From the NCBI RefSeq assembly GCF_945859685.1, contig NC_079148.1, positions 50,540,421-50,604,420 of the forward strand: a stretch of DNA of 64,000 nucleotides, given 5' to 3'. The notes under the pieces were generated by a model. That model was not told the DNA's origin, made no database searches, and saw only the letters and a list, made by a program, of their open reading frames with translations. The position numbers and the translations under genes are program-made. Shown piece by piece: positions 9,858 through 21,370 of the stretch (its first letter is position 1; each line of letters starts with the position of its first letter). The stretch comes from Eupeodes corollae. Lineage: Eukaryota > Arthropoda > Insecta > Diptera > Syrphidae.

Positions 9858-12639
9858 ATTCCGTACATTTACTCCCAACTTAATTAATGATGCTAATGTA
9901 AATGAGAAAAAGAAAAATAAGCATACCACAAAAAAACGTAAACGTAGTCCCGAGACTCTAAAACCGAAAATAACAAAGAGTTGACTACAGGAACTAAAGA
10001 AGCGAATAATGCAGTAGCTGTTGCTAAATCAATATCTCACACTAAAGGCAGCAAAAGAATTACACCACCACCAATTATGATATCAGGATTTCCAATTTTT
10101 GGAGATCTTAAGAAAATAACAGAAAAATGTACTAACAAAGCTTGCAAATACAATCGTACAAAAAATACAACTGGAAAGTCACAGTCGAAGAAGCTGACGA
10201 GTATGATCTGTCACTGAAGAACTGAGCAAACACCAAATACAATGGCACTCATATGAGAACAAAGCTACAAGGTCAATAAAAGTAGTAGCCAGAGGTCTTC
10301 ATTCCTCGTGCTCTCCCGAGGAAGTAGTAACAGATCTTGTACAAAAAGGCTTACAAGTACTTGATGCAGTCAATCTATATGCCAAACACAGCCATTGGGG
10401 TCCAAGTCTTATATCAACAAAAGGCAAAAGACTTTTCCAAGCAGGCCGTAAATACAATTGCGAATTCTATTCATCCAGGTCGTCATCTTACTGGCCTTAT
10501 TGACTTTTTCGTAGCTAAAGGAATAAAACGAAATCATATTAGTGTCGAAGGTAATTATGGCCTGTCATCAGATCATACTCCAGTGATTCTATCACTAAGT
10601 GAATCGGAAGTTCTAGTAAAAAGTAATTAAAAGCTTGTATATAAGAAAACAAATTGGAATGATTTTAAAGAAAGGCTTTTAAGTTTTAAAAATTTAAGAT
10701 CTCCCATGGATACAATCGAGCAAATTGACCATGAAGTTAAACAATTTATTGCTGATGCAATAAATGCAACAAGCCGCTAAAGAAAATACTTCAACATTTT
10801 CTAAAAGAAGACAAAATGAAATAAAATATCCTTTAGAGATAAGAGAGTTGATAATAATAGAGAAAGGAAGAGCTCAAAGAAAATGGCAAAATACTAGATT
10901 TCCAAATAATAAAACAACTTTAAACCGTATAAGCAACAATCTTAAAAAACAAATTTAAACATTCAAAAATGATTCACTCAGTACATTCCTAAGGAATTTA
11001 AAGACTTATGCTTCAACCGATTTTTCGCTATGGAAAGACCCTGAAAAGACCGCAGTTACAAAACTCGCCCTTGAAATGTCAAGAAATGAAATGGATCGGT
11101 AACCCGAAAGGAAAAGCAAACCTTTAGGCTGCACATCTTGCGAATGTTTTTAAGCCATACTCATCAAACGTGGCTGAAAAGAGCTTACAGTTTGTTGATG
11201 AGATAGATGAAATTGAAATACCAATTGTATGACTTAAGGAAATAAAAAGTATGTGTTTACATCAACTATCAAATAAAAAATCCCCAGGTTACGAATAATA
11301 ATAAATGCATGCCTTAAGCACCGGTATGTCCCACACCATTGGAAAATTGCTGAAGTAATTGTCCTACCAAAGCAAGGTAAACCACCTACAGAAGTGACGG
11401 CTTACAGGCCAATATCGCTTAAACCAATTATGCAAAAGTTTTTGAAAAACTGCTTCTGAAGAGACTTAGCAAAATCCTAAAAGAAAGAAGGTTAATCCCA
11501 AACCATCAGTTTGGGTTTAGAAATAAACATTCCACGATAGACCAAGTTTATAGAATATCGAATGTAATAGAAAAAGCATTAGAAGAAAAACAAGTATATT
11601 CAGTTATTTTCTTAGATGTTGCTCAAGCTTTTGACAAGGTTTTGCACGAGGGACCTACAAAGGGATCTTCCCAGGCAGTACTTTGAAATATTAAAATCGT
11701 ACATCTCAGACCGATTGTTTAGAGTAAGGTACGATCAAGAATACTCGGAATTGAAGAAAATAGAAGTCGGTGTACCACAAGGAAGTGTCCTAGGTCCTAC
11801 CCTGTATTTACTATACACAAGGGATATTCCAATTGGTAATCACATTATAATGGCTACTTTTGCAGATGATACCGCAATTTTGGTGCCCGACAAATGTGTC
11901 TCTAAGGCAGCAGTAAAACTACAAAATGCCGTCGACAAAGTGACAGCTTGGGCCGAAAAATGGCGTATCAAACTCAATGAAACAAAATTTTCACACATAA
12001 ACTTTACAAATAAAAAGATAAACAATATTCCAATAATCATTGATATTGAAGCTGTACCTTACGCCAATACGGCCAAATACCTTGGAATAACTTTGGATGC
12101 AAAGCTTAAGTGGAAAGAGCACATCAAAAAGAAAAGAGAAGAACTGAACTTGAAATATAGAAAAATGTACTGGTTACTTGGTAACAACTCTGATTTATCA
12201 ATCCAAAACAAAATAATGCTGTATAATCAAGTACTAAAGCCTGTTTGGATCTATGAAATCCAATTATGGGGCTGTACAAAGGAAACAAATACCGAAATCA
12301 TCCAAAAATTTCAAAACAAAGTCCTTCGTGGAATAGTTAATGCACCTTGGTACATAGGAAATACCGATCTACATCGTGACTTACAAATAGAATAGGTTAC
12401 AGAAGTTGTTAAAAAATACACAAAGACTGCAAAGTCATACTAATTCTGAAATGGAGTCCGTCTTGAATATAAGAAACCATATTCGGAGATTAAGAAGAAC
12501 CAAGCCTCATGAGCTTATGGTGTAAAAAAACATGGAAAAGTATTAATAGTTCAAACTTCCCCCAAAGTGATTGTACAAAGTTAAGAAAGAAAAATCTGTA
12601 GTCGATCCTTCAAGATTGTTCCTGATGAAAAGGTGGTTT
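9858..12639 (+). mobile_element. Jockey LINE copy A, internally deleted, 3' end cut by the gap
   Basis: A plus-strand Jockey-clade element. The first part (about 9860-10490) is ORF1, the Gag-like RNA-binding protein: a Lys-rich stretch, then the PPPIMISG motif and a following RNA-binding-type segment spread over several frames. At about 10500 it jumps into the end of the ORF2 endonuclease (LSSDHTPVILSLS near 10563), so ORF1 3' and most of the endonuclease are deleted. Reverse transcriptase follows to 12395, then a 3' untranslated part that also occurs in reverse at 21640-21740 in copy B. The copy runs into the N gap at 12640. It is also missing about 40 bases near 11297 relative to copy B. 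Confidence 0.88.
11616..12395 (+). pseudogene. Jockey copy A ORF2, reverse transcriptase core to C terminus
   Basis: Open frame of 259 residues covering the palm, thumb and C-terminal region of a Jockey reverse transcriptase. Motifs: VPQGSVLGPTLYLLYTRDI (about residues 53-71), the catalytic ATFADDTAIL (about 80-89), AEKWRIKLNETK (about 113-124), KYLGITLDAKLKW (about 154-166) and the clade-typical LKPVWIYEIQLWG (about 208-220) and FQNKVLRGIVNAPW (about 232-245). The N-terminal finger part lies upstream in other frames with stops (for example near 11290-11600), so this is a broken gene. The two catalytic Asp of FADD remain. Confidence 0.9.
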
Positions 12640-12839
12640 NNNNNNNNNNNNNNNNNNNNNNNNNNNNNNNNNNNNNNNNNNNNNNNNNNNNNNNNNNNNN
12701 NNNNNNNNNNNNNNNNNNNNNNNNNNNNNNNNNNNNNNNNNNNNNNNNNNNNNNNNNNNNNNNNNNNNNNNNNNNNNNNNNNNNNNNNNNNNNNNNNNNN
12801 NNNNNNNNNNNNNNNNNNNNNNNNNNNNNNNNNNNNNNN
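12640..12839. other. Assembly gap, 200 N
   Basis: Exactly 200 unknown bases. The left side is the Jockey copy A 3' region and the right side is an RNase H domain of a different LINE, so the junction of the two elements is hidden. Open frames that cross the N run are artefacts. Confidence 0.99.
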
Positions 12840-13296
12840 AAATGAGATGACGGAACAGTTTAATATTCACTTCATTTGGGTGCCGGGCCAGAGACATTCT
12901 GGGAAATTGCAAGGCCGATGAGCTCGCCAAAAACGGAACCACTTGCTTCATGCAAATATCTTCTCAAATAGTATGCTCTATATGAATCAACAAATGCTAG
13001 ATGGTCACAGAGTACCACCACGAGGAGGAACAGCAAACAGTCCAACACCTTCTACGTACATGTCGAGCACTCTCCATTAGAAGGAATATCTTTCTCGGTA
13101 ATCCCTTCTTCGATAAGACCAGTGAACTGGAAACGATTGACACAAAATGTCTCTCTAACTTTATTAAAAGAACGAAATGGTTTGATTAAGTTCATTACTC
13201 TCCCATGAGTAACCTCATTAGAGGTATCACAATGGACCCTTGAGGTCTACGTGCGTCAATGACATCTGGACAGCCACTCCAACCTAACCTAACCTT
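12840..13296 (+). mobile_element. 3' end of an RNase H-type LINE (LOA/R1-like)
   Basis: Right of the gap the plus strand encodes an RNase H end (FIWVPG, then KADELAKNG after a frame change near 12900), followed by the conserved tail VQHLLRTCRAL (about 13040-13070) and a C terminus ending FIKRTKWFD at 13189. The 3' flank ends CCAACCTAACCTAACCT near 13279-13295. A related 3' end occurs in reverse at 20853. The reverse transcriptase part is missing or hidden in the gap. The clade is inferred from having RNase H and is not certain. Confidence 0.75.
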
Positions 13297-14889
13297 GAAA
13301 GCACTTTTAGCATTTCTAGGTACATTATTTGATTTCGATTTCACGAAATTGTTAAAAATTTATTTTTATTAACTTCCCATCGAAATCGTTCTGGTTTTTG
13401 AATTTCTCGACTTTAATGGCCCCTTGATTTCAAAGTTATTGTTTTTAAAATTTCTTTTGCGTGTTTCTTTATCTCAAGAACAACATATTGTATTAATCTT
13501 TAATATTATTAGATTTATCATCAACAAATTAATATTATGTTAAATTTATACATTATTTTTTAAGCTCAAGTAAACTAGAAGAATAAAACTTTTAACATAC
13601 ATTAAAATGTTAACCAATAATTTCGAAAGTATTTTTCTATTCAAATGTCCAGAGAATATCTATAGATATTGATTTCATTTGATAGTGTTTTTAAAATCTA
13701 ATTGCTTGTGCATTTTTTAATGAAAAAATGTTGATTCTCCAAAAAAATTTACAAAACCAATTTTATATAACTCGAATACAGTCTTAAAAAAACGACTTTC
13801 AGAAAAATACGTGAAATTACAACAAGATTTATTTTTAGGGTGTTTACATCAGTAGAAACCCGGTTTTCTGACATTTGAAAATGCCATTTTAGCTTGGCGT
13901 GATTTAAAAATGTCTTATCGCTTTTTTTAATAAAAATTGCTTTTCTCCCCTAAAAAATTGCATCAAAAACCAATAAGAAATCAATTTTAAAGAAGAGGTT
14001 AACAAAGTTTTAAATGTCTTCTCTAACAGAATTCTGCTTTGATTCGAAGTTTTCAAAAACAAATATTTTACTTACAATTTTTTTAAGCTCGAAAAAGTAG
14101 TATTTTAAACTTAAAAAAATTAAGGAATGTATTGCTGAATTTATTTACCAAACCACAATGCAGAAATATTTAATTAAATTAATTTATGCCTGCATATCAC
14201 ATTTTATATCAACCTTCAGTTAGTGAATAGAATATTTAACCACGAACCTACACACTCATTTAAAATCAAAACACAAACAAAAGTTCAAAAATTAATAATA
14301 AAAAACTAAAAAATTATTTTAATATCTAAAACACAAAGTGCCTTCAAAATCAACTCTTGCTCGTATACTAACTAAAAACTACTATAATTAAATCATTTTC
14401 ACTTCAATCCGTCAATATTCAATTAGGGTCGGTTCTCGCTTGTTGAGTTATATGTATGTGTGGAGCTTGTTATGCTATGTGTATTATATGCATGATGCAT
14501 GTTGGACATTATTCAATATTCGTAAAACATCGATTTGACATATTCTGCAATTGACATTTAAGGGACTTCACTATGAGTTCCTACATACATATTCATATTG
14601 GAGTATATGTCAATAAATTTGAACACCAATCAACTCTGGGACTAGCTTAAATGGTAGGGTATTGTATGTCATAGTAGGTTTAGATGAAATTTAGAGGGTG
14701 TTTTACAGTTAACATACGACAATGGAAAAGTTTAAACTATAAGAGATTGATCTGTTTATCACAACTTAAATAAAGACAACTTAGTTAGTACTCCAGCAAT
14801 TTGTAACGAGTTTGCTAACAACATTCAATAATCTTTCATTGGCACTTTCGTAAAAATAGACGATAATTTCTTCCTTGACTTGTGAGATC
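13297..14889. other. AT-rich stretch, no gene seen
   Basis: No coding region or transposon end that I can support. The DNA is strongly AT-rich. Confidence 0.6.
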
Positions 14890-15151
14890 ATCCCCAGAAA
14901 CACTCAAGCAATATTCAAATGGGGTTAGACAAAATATTACATAACTTGACCATATTAAAAAGTGATGGAATGAATAGGATCACCCCCCTTCGCACATTTA
15001 AAATATCTCTAAGCTCTGGTAAATTACCAACCGCCGTATGGAACATAGGCATCTACGACACTAGTCTTTAAAAAAGGTAACAAGTCTGACATTAGCAATA
15101 ACAGACCAATCTCTAAACTATCCTGTATTCTTAACGTTGCTTTAAATTAAA
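14890..15151 (+). mobile_element. Jockey-type reverse transcriptase remnant, left part
   Basis: The plus strand encodes a decayed reverse transcriptase finger region: KSDGMNRI, LSSGKLPTAVW, KKGNKSDISNNRPISKLSCI, with stops and at least one frame change. It stops at the (TTAC)n tail of the minus-strand RTE-like copy at 15152. Further reverse transcriptase motifs of the same type reappear on the other side at about 17000. Confidence 0.7.
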
Positions 15152-16965
15152 ATTACTTACTTACTTACTTAAGGTGGCACTACAGTCCTGTTTGAACTAG
15201 GGCCTCACCCAACAAGCTTCTCCATCTAGCTCGGTCCCTAGCTAGATGTCTCCAAGTTGGGTGAGGTCACCTTCCACTTGTGCGCGCCACCTGATCCGCG
15301 CTCTTCCTCTACTGCGCTGTCCTGTGGGTGCGGATTCGAAGACTTTCCGGGTGCTCTACGTTACCCAGCCATCTAAGTCGTTGAACTTTTACCCTTCTGG
15401 CTAAGTCCACGTCGCTGTACAGCCCGAACAGCTCGTCGTGCCATCTTCTCCTCCACTCCTCTTCGATGCATACGGGACCGTAGATCACACGAAGAACTTT
15501 TCTCTCGAAGCAACCCAAGGTGCTCTTATCCGCTTTTGTCATAGTCCATGCTTCTGCACCGTATAGCAGGACAGGGATGATAAGGGTCTTATATAGCAAC
15601 ACTTTGGTCCCTCGAGAGAGGACTTTACCACTCAATTGCTTTCTTAGTCCAAGGAAACAGTGGTTAGCAAGAGTTATTCTGCCTTTGATCTCAGCGCTGG
15701 TGTTGTTTTCTGCGTTTACAGCGGAGCCTAGGTAGACGAAGTCCTTGACTACCTCAAAGTTACGTCTGTCGATTGTGACGTTTTGACCAAGACGTCGATG
15801 TTGTAGGTCCTTTCTTAACGACAGCATGTACTTTGTTTTGCCCTCATTAGCCGTTAAACCCATTTTTGCCACCTTTGCCTCAATACTCACAAAAGCCCCA
15901 TTGACATCACGCTGAAATCTTCCGATTATGTCAATGTCATCAACATATGCTATATACAGCTCGTCCCTGTAGATGCTGTCATATGCGGCCTTGAAATCGA
16001 TGAAAAGATGGTGGGTGTCGATTTGGTGTTCTTGGGTTTTTTCCAGGATCTGCCGTAATGTGAATTTTTGATCAACTGTGGACTTTCCTGGTCTAAAACC
16101 ACACTGATAAGGACTTATCAGGTTGTTGAATGGGCTTTATATTACTGCATAGAAGATTTTATAGGCGATGTTAAGTAGACTGATTCCTTTATAGTTGGTG
16201 CAGTTTAGAGGGTCTCCTTTTTTCAGGATCGGGCAAACAATACTGAGGTTCCATTCATCGGGCATGCTTTCTTCCGACCATATCTTACAGATAAGTTGGT
16301 GCATGCTACTAACCAATTTATCTCCAGCTGCTTTAAAGAGCTCGGTATTCAAGCCATCCGCTCCAGCGGCTTTATTAGACTTCAGCTTAGATATTGCAAT
16401 CGGGAGGACGGGATTGTTGGCTTTCGTTGTCTATGTTGAATGGATCATCCTGCCTGGCAGTGGAATTCAACTTGTTGTCGCCGTTATACAGTCTGCAGAA
16501 GTGGTCCTTCCATTTCGTCAGCATTGACTGCGGTTCCACTATGATGTTTCCACTTTCGTCTTTCCAGCCTTCGGTTCTAGGTTTATGTACCTGTGAATTT
16601 CGTTTCACTTGTTCATAAAACTTTCCAACTTCATTCTTGCTTTTAAACCTCTCAACATCTTCGACCGCACGCTTCTCATGCAGTCTCTTTTTTCTTCTGA
16701 GAAGTCAGCGTTCATCTCGCCTCTTCTGCTCATAGAGCTCATGAGCAGCTCTAGTCCTTTTATGCAGCACCGCTTTGCGTGCTGCTGCATTTGCCTGCCG
16801 ACATTCCTCATCAAACCAGGGGTTCGTTGTTGGTGGCTGTTTGAAACCCAGCACATCAGAGGCGAATTCTCTGATTGCTGGTAACTCGGTCGGAAAAGGA
16901 TTTGGCGATCTCTGGCGATTGAAGCCGTTCGACGTTGTACCTTCTCCCAGCACCTCCCTGTTTTT
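15152..16965 (-). mobile_element. RTE-like LINE copy (subfamily I), 5'-truncated
   Basis: Minus strand, 1.8 kb. The 3' end lies at the left with TTAC repeats and TTAAGGTGGC. The 5' end at the right breaks off at the linker after the endonuclease (near CACCTCCCTGTTTT), so the endonuclease is absent. Coding remnants on the minus strand include the linker (16387-16980), the finger region SIVCPILKKGDPLNC (within 16137-16352), and the long C-terminal frame 15309-15890 with LYKTLIIPVLLYGAEAW, FERKVLRVIYGPV and RVKVQRLRWLGN. A region around the catalytic YADD is deleted near 15940. It inserted in, or replaced part of, a Jockey-type element. Confidence 0.88.
15309..15890 (-). pseudogene. RTE-like LINE C-terminal reverse transcriptase frame
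   Basis: A 193-residue minus-strand frame covering the thumb and the C-terminal part of the RTE-like polyprotein, starting just after the deleted catalytic region. Motifs in order: GLTANEGKTKYML, VKDFVYLGSAV, LANHCFLGLRKQL, LYKTLIIPVLLYGAEAWT, FERKVLRVIYGPV, EEWRRRWHDELFGLY, RVKVQRLRWLGNVE. The frame is disrupted near its end, where the expected RKVFES motif is out of frame. It is not expected to be functional. Confidence 0.85.
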
Positions 16966-17215
16966 AATTAGTATTATCAAGTTATATACAGTAGTTTTTT
17001 CTCTAAGGCTTTCATTGACAAATCAGCAGTTCCTCAGGGCAGTCATTTAGGACCACTACTCTTTATTTTAGCTGTCATTGATATATCAATTACATTTTAC
17101 TCTATGCAGATGATATGAAAATCTCTAAACGATCATTTATCCAAGGGAATATTAAAAGTTTTGCATTTTAAGATCGATCTATATAAGACTTTGGTCCGCC
17201 CCGAAAAAATCTGTT
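16966..17215 (+). mobile_element. Jockey-type reverse transcriptase remnant, right part
   Basis: The plus strand shows AVPQGSHLGPLLFILA (about 17029-17080), then a decayed LYADDMKIS (about 17100-17130) and DLYKTLVRP (about 17175-17205). These are reverse transcriptase motifs that belong downstream of the remnant at 14890-15151. The stretch between the finger motif and VPQGS is missing, so the host element was already deleted or lost DNA when the RTE-like copy inserted. Confidence 0.7.
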
Positions 17216-17429
17216 TAACGCAAGCATATGCAATAGTTTCTTATTTCAATAAAATTTGTTGATCTTTAACATTTACTCATCAGAAACGTTATAAAACAAA
17301 TTTAAAAATCCAATTATGTTCAAACTAAAAACACCCTGTATTAAAGGACATTGCATGTTGATAAATTGTATTTCCTATCCATGATATTTTATTCATTTTG
17401 CAATTTTTTGTTTTCTATTTGCATTTTAG

Positions 17430-19400
17430 ATCGTTCCAACACAACACTCAAAACGTGAAATGTGCAATTCTTGGCTACTAACAATAGTTATAATTGGATG
17501 CTTATGGAATTCCCAGCCTCTAGAATCAGTGAAATCATGTCCAGCCGAATGCATTTGTCTATCTCAGACGCAAGTAAGTGAAACCTTCTCTCCCAATTAG
17601 AGAGTTTTTTATTTCATTTTTTCTCTTTTTGATTCTCATTACTCAGTGGGATAGAAATTGGTAGAAGGAAAAAAAAATAGTCCTAAATACACCAAACCCC
17701 ACTTTTACACCGCTACATACATATACATTCATACTCATCCTTGTTCCTGGGATTAATTTTATTTTCTTGTTTTATATCACTTTCATATTCTTCGTTATAT
17801 TTTTCATTTCTATTTTTCTTTTATTTGCCATTTTCAGGTCCTTTGTAACACTGGCGGACTTGAACAGATTCCATTACGGCAATTGCCATCGACTGTGGAA
17901 AATCTCGCTCTAACCAAAAACAATTTCCCAGTCATAAAACCGGATTCGTTTGCCGGTCTGCGAGCATTGAAGAAGCTTTCACTGGATGGTAATAATATAA
18001 CGAAAATCAAGCAATTCGCATTCAGAGGACTGCCACGTCTGAAAGAGCTTTCTATTCAATATACTCCGTTACAGACGGTTTCACAATTTGCATTTGCCGG
18101 CCTGCAAAATCTGTCGACCATCCTGCTGAGCCATAATCAAATTATCCGAATCGAAGGCAATGCATTCGCAGGCACCTCGAATGTTAAATTAATTCTACTC
18201 TCGAACAACCCCATGCTTCGAATTGAAACGTCCGCCTTTTCTGGCCTCACCAGTGTCGGTCATTTGATTCTGCCATCAGGCATACGCATCATCGAACCGG
18301 ACGCCTTCTACGGCATGGATACTGTTGGTCTGCTAAAGCTATCCTATATGGATCTGCGTGAGCTGGCGCCCTACACATTCCGCGGCTTATCCAATGTTCT
18401 GCTGCTGACCCTGCAAGAGTCCGATCTGGGAGTTGTCTGTGCGGATGCTTTCAGCGACCTCAAGCAAGTGGAAACACTGCAAATACTCAACAATAAAATT
18501 GATGCTTTCGAGGAGCTCAACATTACCTACACGCAACAGATAAAGTTCCTTAAGTTGCAGGGCAACCATATCCTAGAGACACCCGATCCAAATTCAATTA
18601 TTCTGGATGGCGTGGACAGCCTTTCACTGGTGAACAACCACTTTCCCTGTGGCTGCCACATACACACGCTGCTAGATGGTCCTTTGGTCGAGGGTGCCTA
18701 TAACCAGAGCGATTTCTTGTCGAAGAACTTTTGCATATCGCCGCTGGAGGTGAACGGCAAATCTATGAGCGAGTTGGATCTGGACTCGATTGGCAGGTGC
18801 CAGGACCATGTGACAAAGGGCAATCTCGGATCATCTTCAATGACACTAAATGTAAATGAGATGCTGACTCTGATAGCCCTGTCGATTTACTACCTCGCAA
18901 TACACACGTTCCACTGGAGGAGGTGGTTTCTATTGTTGCACTCGAAAAAAGATTGCATGACGAACAAGAAATCATCATTGTCCTTTGAAGATGCCAACAA
19001 CGACAACGCTAACGCCAACAACGACGTTCGAGAAGAAAACGTCACTATCGTTGCCACAAATAAAAACGAAACTGACGCTGTCGCTGATGCTGACGAGGAA
19101 GATGGCAGTGGCAATGGTGATGACGATTCCGTAGCCGAAGGATGTGTTACAAGGACGATTTGTCGTCGTCGTAGTAGGAGTCGGAGTCGAAGTCGCATTC
19201 GCATTCCCATTCCAATTTCAATTCCGATTCAGATTCGCAATTGTCCTTTGCGTTGCTGTTGCTGTTGCGGAAGCCGTAGCCCATACCATTGCTTTAGGTA
19301 TTGCCGCTGTCACTGTCGTCTTTGTCATGTAGATAGTTCTCCTAGCTGTCAGAAACTTTCGATGAATATAAATAATACTGGATGCATCGTTAAGTTGTAG
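17430..19400 (+). CDS. Leucine-rich-repeat membrane protein, two coding exons
   Basis: Exon 1 codes from ATG 17460 to 17573; a 264-bp GT-AG intron (phase 0) follows; exon 2 runs 17838-19400 with stop TAG. The product is about 558 residues: a signal peptide (1-24), an LRR N-terminal cap with Cys27, Cys31, Cys33 and Cys41, about ten 24-residue leucine-rich repeats (about 50-300, with LKKLSLDGNNI and LSTILLSHNQI), a C-terminal cap with Cys309, Cys311, Cys337 and Cys359, one likely transmembrane helix (about 377-396) and a cytoplasmic tail. The tail is acidic and Asn-rich, then Arg/Ser-rich (RRRSRSRSRSR) and Cys-rich. Such proteins usually sit at the cell surface and bind other proteins; I cannot name the ortholog. 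TTTTAG before 17430 suggests a splice site after a 5' non-coding exon outside the recognised part. This is the only well-preserved host gene here. Confidence 0.9.
17574..17837 (+). other. Intron of the LRR gene
   Basis: It begins GTAAGTG and ends TTTTCAG, and falls between codons (phase 0). Splicing joins the signal peptide and first cap cysteines to the rest of the cap. The pyrimidine-rich stretch before the acceptor is strong. Confidence 0.9.
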
Positions 19401-20852
19401 CAATGACAATGGCAATGCCTTCCAATCGAACGTTAATCGAATTTGGATCGAGTGCGTTTGTTGTTGCTTTTTTGTTTGTGTGTTGTACAGTTTAAGTTTG
19501 TGAATAGATTTTTTTGTTGTTGTATCTTCTAGATTTCCTATAAGTTTTGTAAGGCTGGTTTTTGTATGTATGTATGTGTGTGTGTGTCTGACTGTGTGTG
19601 TGTGTATGATATGATTGTTTGTGTAGATATATACTACTTGACACAACAAAAAACTAACTTTTCCTTCGGATAACGGTGAGATAGAAGAAAACGGAAACGG
19701 AAATTGATTATTATTGATACCTTTGGTGTACTGGGTGAAAAGAAAATGTTATTTCAACGAGTAAAGGAATGAAGAAAATACTTCTTCGTCTCCTTCTTCA
19801 TTTTTCGACGATGATTATTTTTTTTTTTTTCATTTTTCATTGTAAAAGTTGTTTTTAAAGTTTGTGTTTTTTTTGTCCTTCTTCTTCTTTAATTTTTCGT
19901 CTTTCGTGTGCCCTTTTCTTATATCTAAGAGTTGAGTAGATATTTGTGTCAAAAAAAAGAAAACAAAAAAATAATAAAAGTTTTGTAGGTAGAAATGTTT
20001 TTCTTTTTATAGATCTTAATTTTAAATGTTTGGAAGAAAATTAAATTGGTAATTTAATTTGTCTGATAGTTTTGTAATTAATTTAAAGAAGAGAAATTGG
20101 CATTTGGTTTGGTTGATGCGACAGGATTTTAACAATTGGCAGTTTAACTTTGGTGTAATTGATAGTTTTCGTATCCGGATACGTTGGAATGGAATTGAAA
20201 TTTTATATTGCGTACATCGAGGTGGTTCTTGTAAGGGTAAATATGTATTAAGTTGAGTGTTATGATAGTGTCTATGGTAAATTGAGCTGGAGCCCTTATT
20301 TTGGGAGTTTACTTCCGTCAAATTAGTGGATACAAACATAGTGGATACAAATTCAATGCCTTTTTATTTGTATTTTTTGATTTGTTAATATTATTCAGAT
20401 CAGTTGTTTAAGAAAATTTTGATCTAGATTTTAACAATCTTTTTGAGACCCCATGTTCATACTTAATTCTATTTACTATTTCTACCGATTGATTGAACGT
20501 TGTTAAATGATGAATTAGCTTTCATTTTCTATTATTAACAGTCAATTTTTATAAGGGAAATAGTTTACAGAAATTGTAAAAAAAATATTTTGAATACAAT
20601 TCTGAGAAACTTCTTTGAATGTGTTCTTTAACTATCGCATTTCCATTAGTTGGGGATAAAAGTTAAAAACGAACAATTAATATATACAAACGTATGGATA
20701 AAATAAAATATTAAGTCCATAAAGATGGAGGAAAGGGCTAGAAAATTGTAAATTGTAATTTTAAGTTTTTTGAGGGTATTTATTTTCATACAATAAAATA
20801 TTTGCACATTATTTGTTTGCTAAATAATTTAGCAAACTTGATTCAAAATAAC
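19401..20852. other. 3' untranslated and downstream region of the LRR gene
   Basis: It holds a GT-rich microsatellite (about 19563-19610) and long T runs, but no second gene. An AATAAA at 19973-19978 is the best polyadenylation signal. Minus-strand frames at 19218-19649 and 20022-20339 are repetitive or chance frames. Confidence 0.6.
19973..19978 (+). promoter_or_regulatory. Possible polyadenylation signal of the LRR gene
   Basis: AATAAA about 570 bases after the stop codon. The position is plausible for a fly 3' untranslated region, but AATAAA is common by chance in such AT-rich DNA. Confidence 0.35.
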
Positions 20853-21370
20853 TAGGTTAGGTTAAGGTGTCTGTCCGAAATGGAGTAGGACACACTTAGG
20901 CCAATTTAATGGCTACTATTTAATTAAGATACGACATGAATCTTGAGGGTATCGTCACTGCTCAATTAATCCAGTTTGAGTCCCTTACGAAACGAGACTT
21001 TTCAGATCGTTTTAGAAGAATTCTACCACGTAATTCTTGTTTTTTTTTTGAGCTAGAACAGGGCATGTACAAAGGAGATGAAGAACTGTTTCCTCCTTCT
21101 GCAAAAGTCATTTGAGAATACGCCTAGCCGCAGAGCGTGCTTTCCTATTAGACAATGACCGGTTATAACATCAATAATCTGCTCAGAAATAGGGTGCTTG
21201 ATCGCGTTAAATGTATAGGCCAGATGTTTTGTGACCTTGCACATGGTTATATTATTCCACCTGGTGTTTGCCTTCTTCAAAGCGTCCTGCATTAGCAATA
21301 ATTTACATTTTCCAAACGTGGTAGAATATGTTTTGCTGTACCATTCTTTCAGTAATTTTGTTGTCATTCT
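20853..21370 (-). mobile_element. 3' end of an RNase H-type LINE
   Basis: On the minus strand the frame 21053-21367 carries RWNNITMCKVTKHLAYTF and VITGHCLIGKHALRLGV, the segment downstream of RNase H in LOA/R1-like elements, with a Cys-containing end FCRRRK. The 3' end reads CACCTTAACCTAACCT in the minus direction and matches the type of end seen at 13280. The fragment stops short of the Jockey copy at 21550. Related pieces occur at 30400-30600 and 49190-49345. Confidence 0.75.

Noticed and set aside
12571..12951. Open frames crossing the N run
   Set aside because: They exist only because unknown bases cannot contain stop codons.
12840..13296. Telomeric origin from the CCTAA repeats
   Set aside because: Only two or three repeat units follow a LINE 3' end, and the surrounding DNA is ordinary interspersed repeats.
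19218..19649. 143-residue minus-strand open frame opposite the LRR gene end
   Set aside because: It is the reverse of GT and hexanucleotide repeats (Thr-His and Ala-Thr runs), so it is a shadow frame.
20022..20339. 105-residue minus-strand frame in the LRR 3' region
   Set aside because: No recognisable domain; overlaps the probable untranslated region; chance frame in AT-rich DNA.
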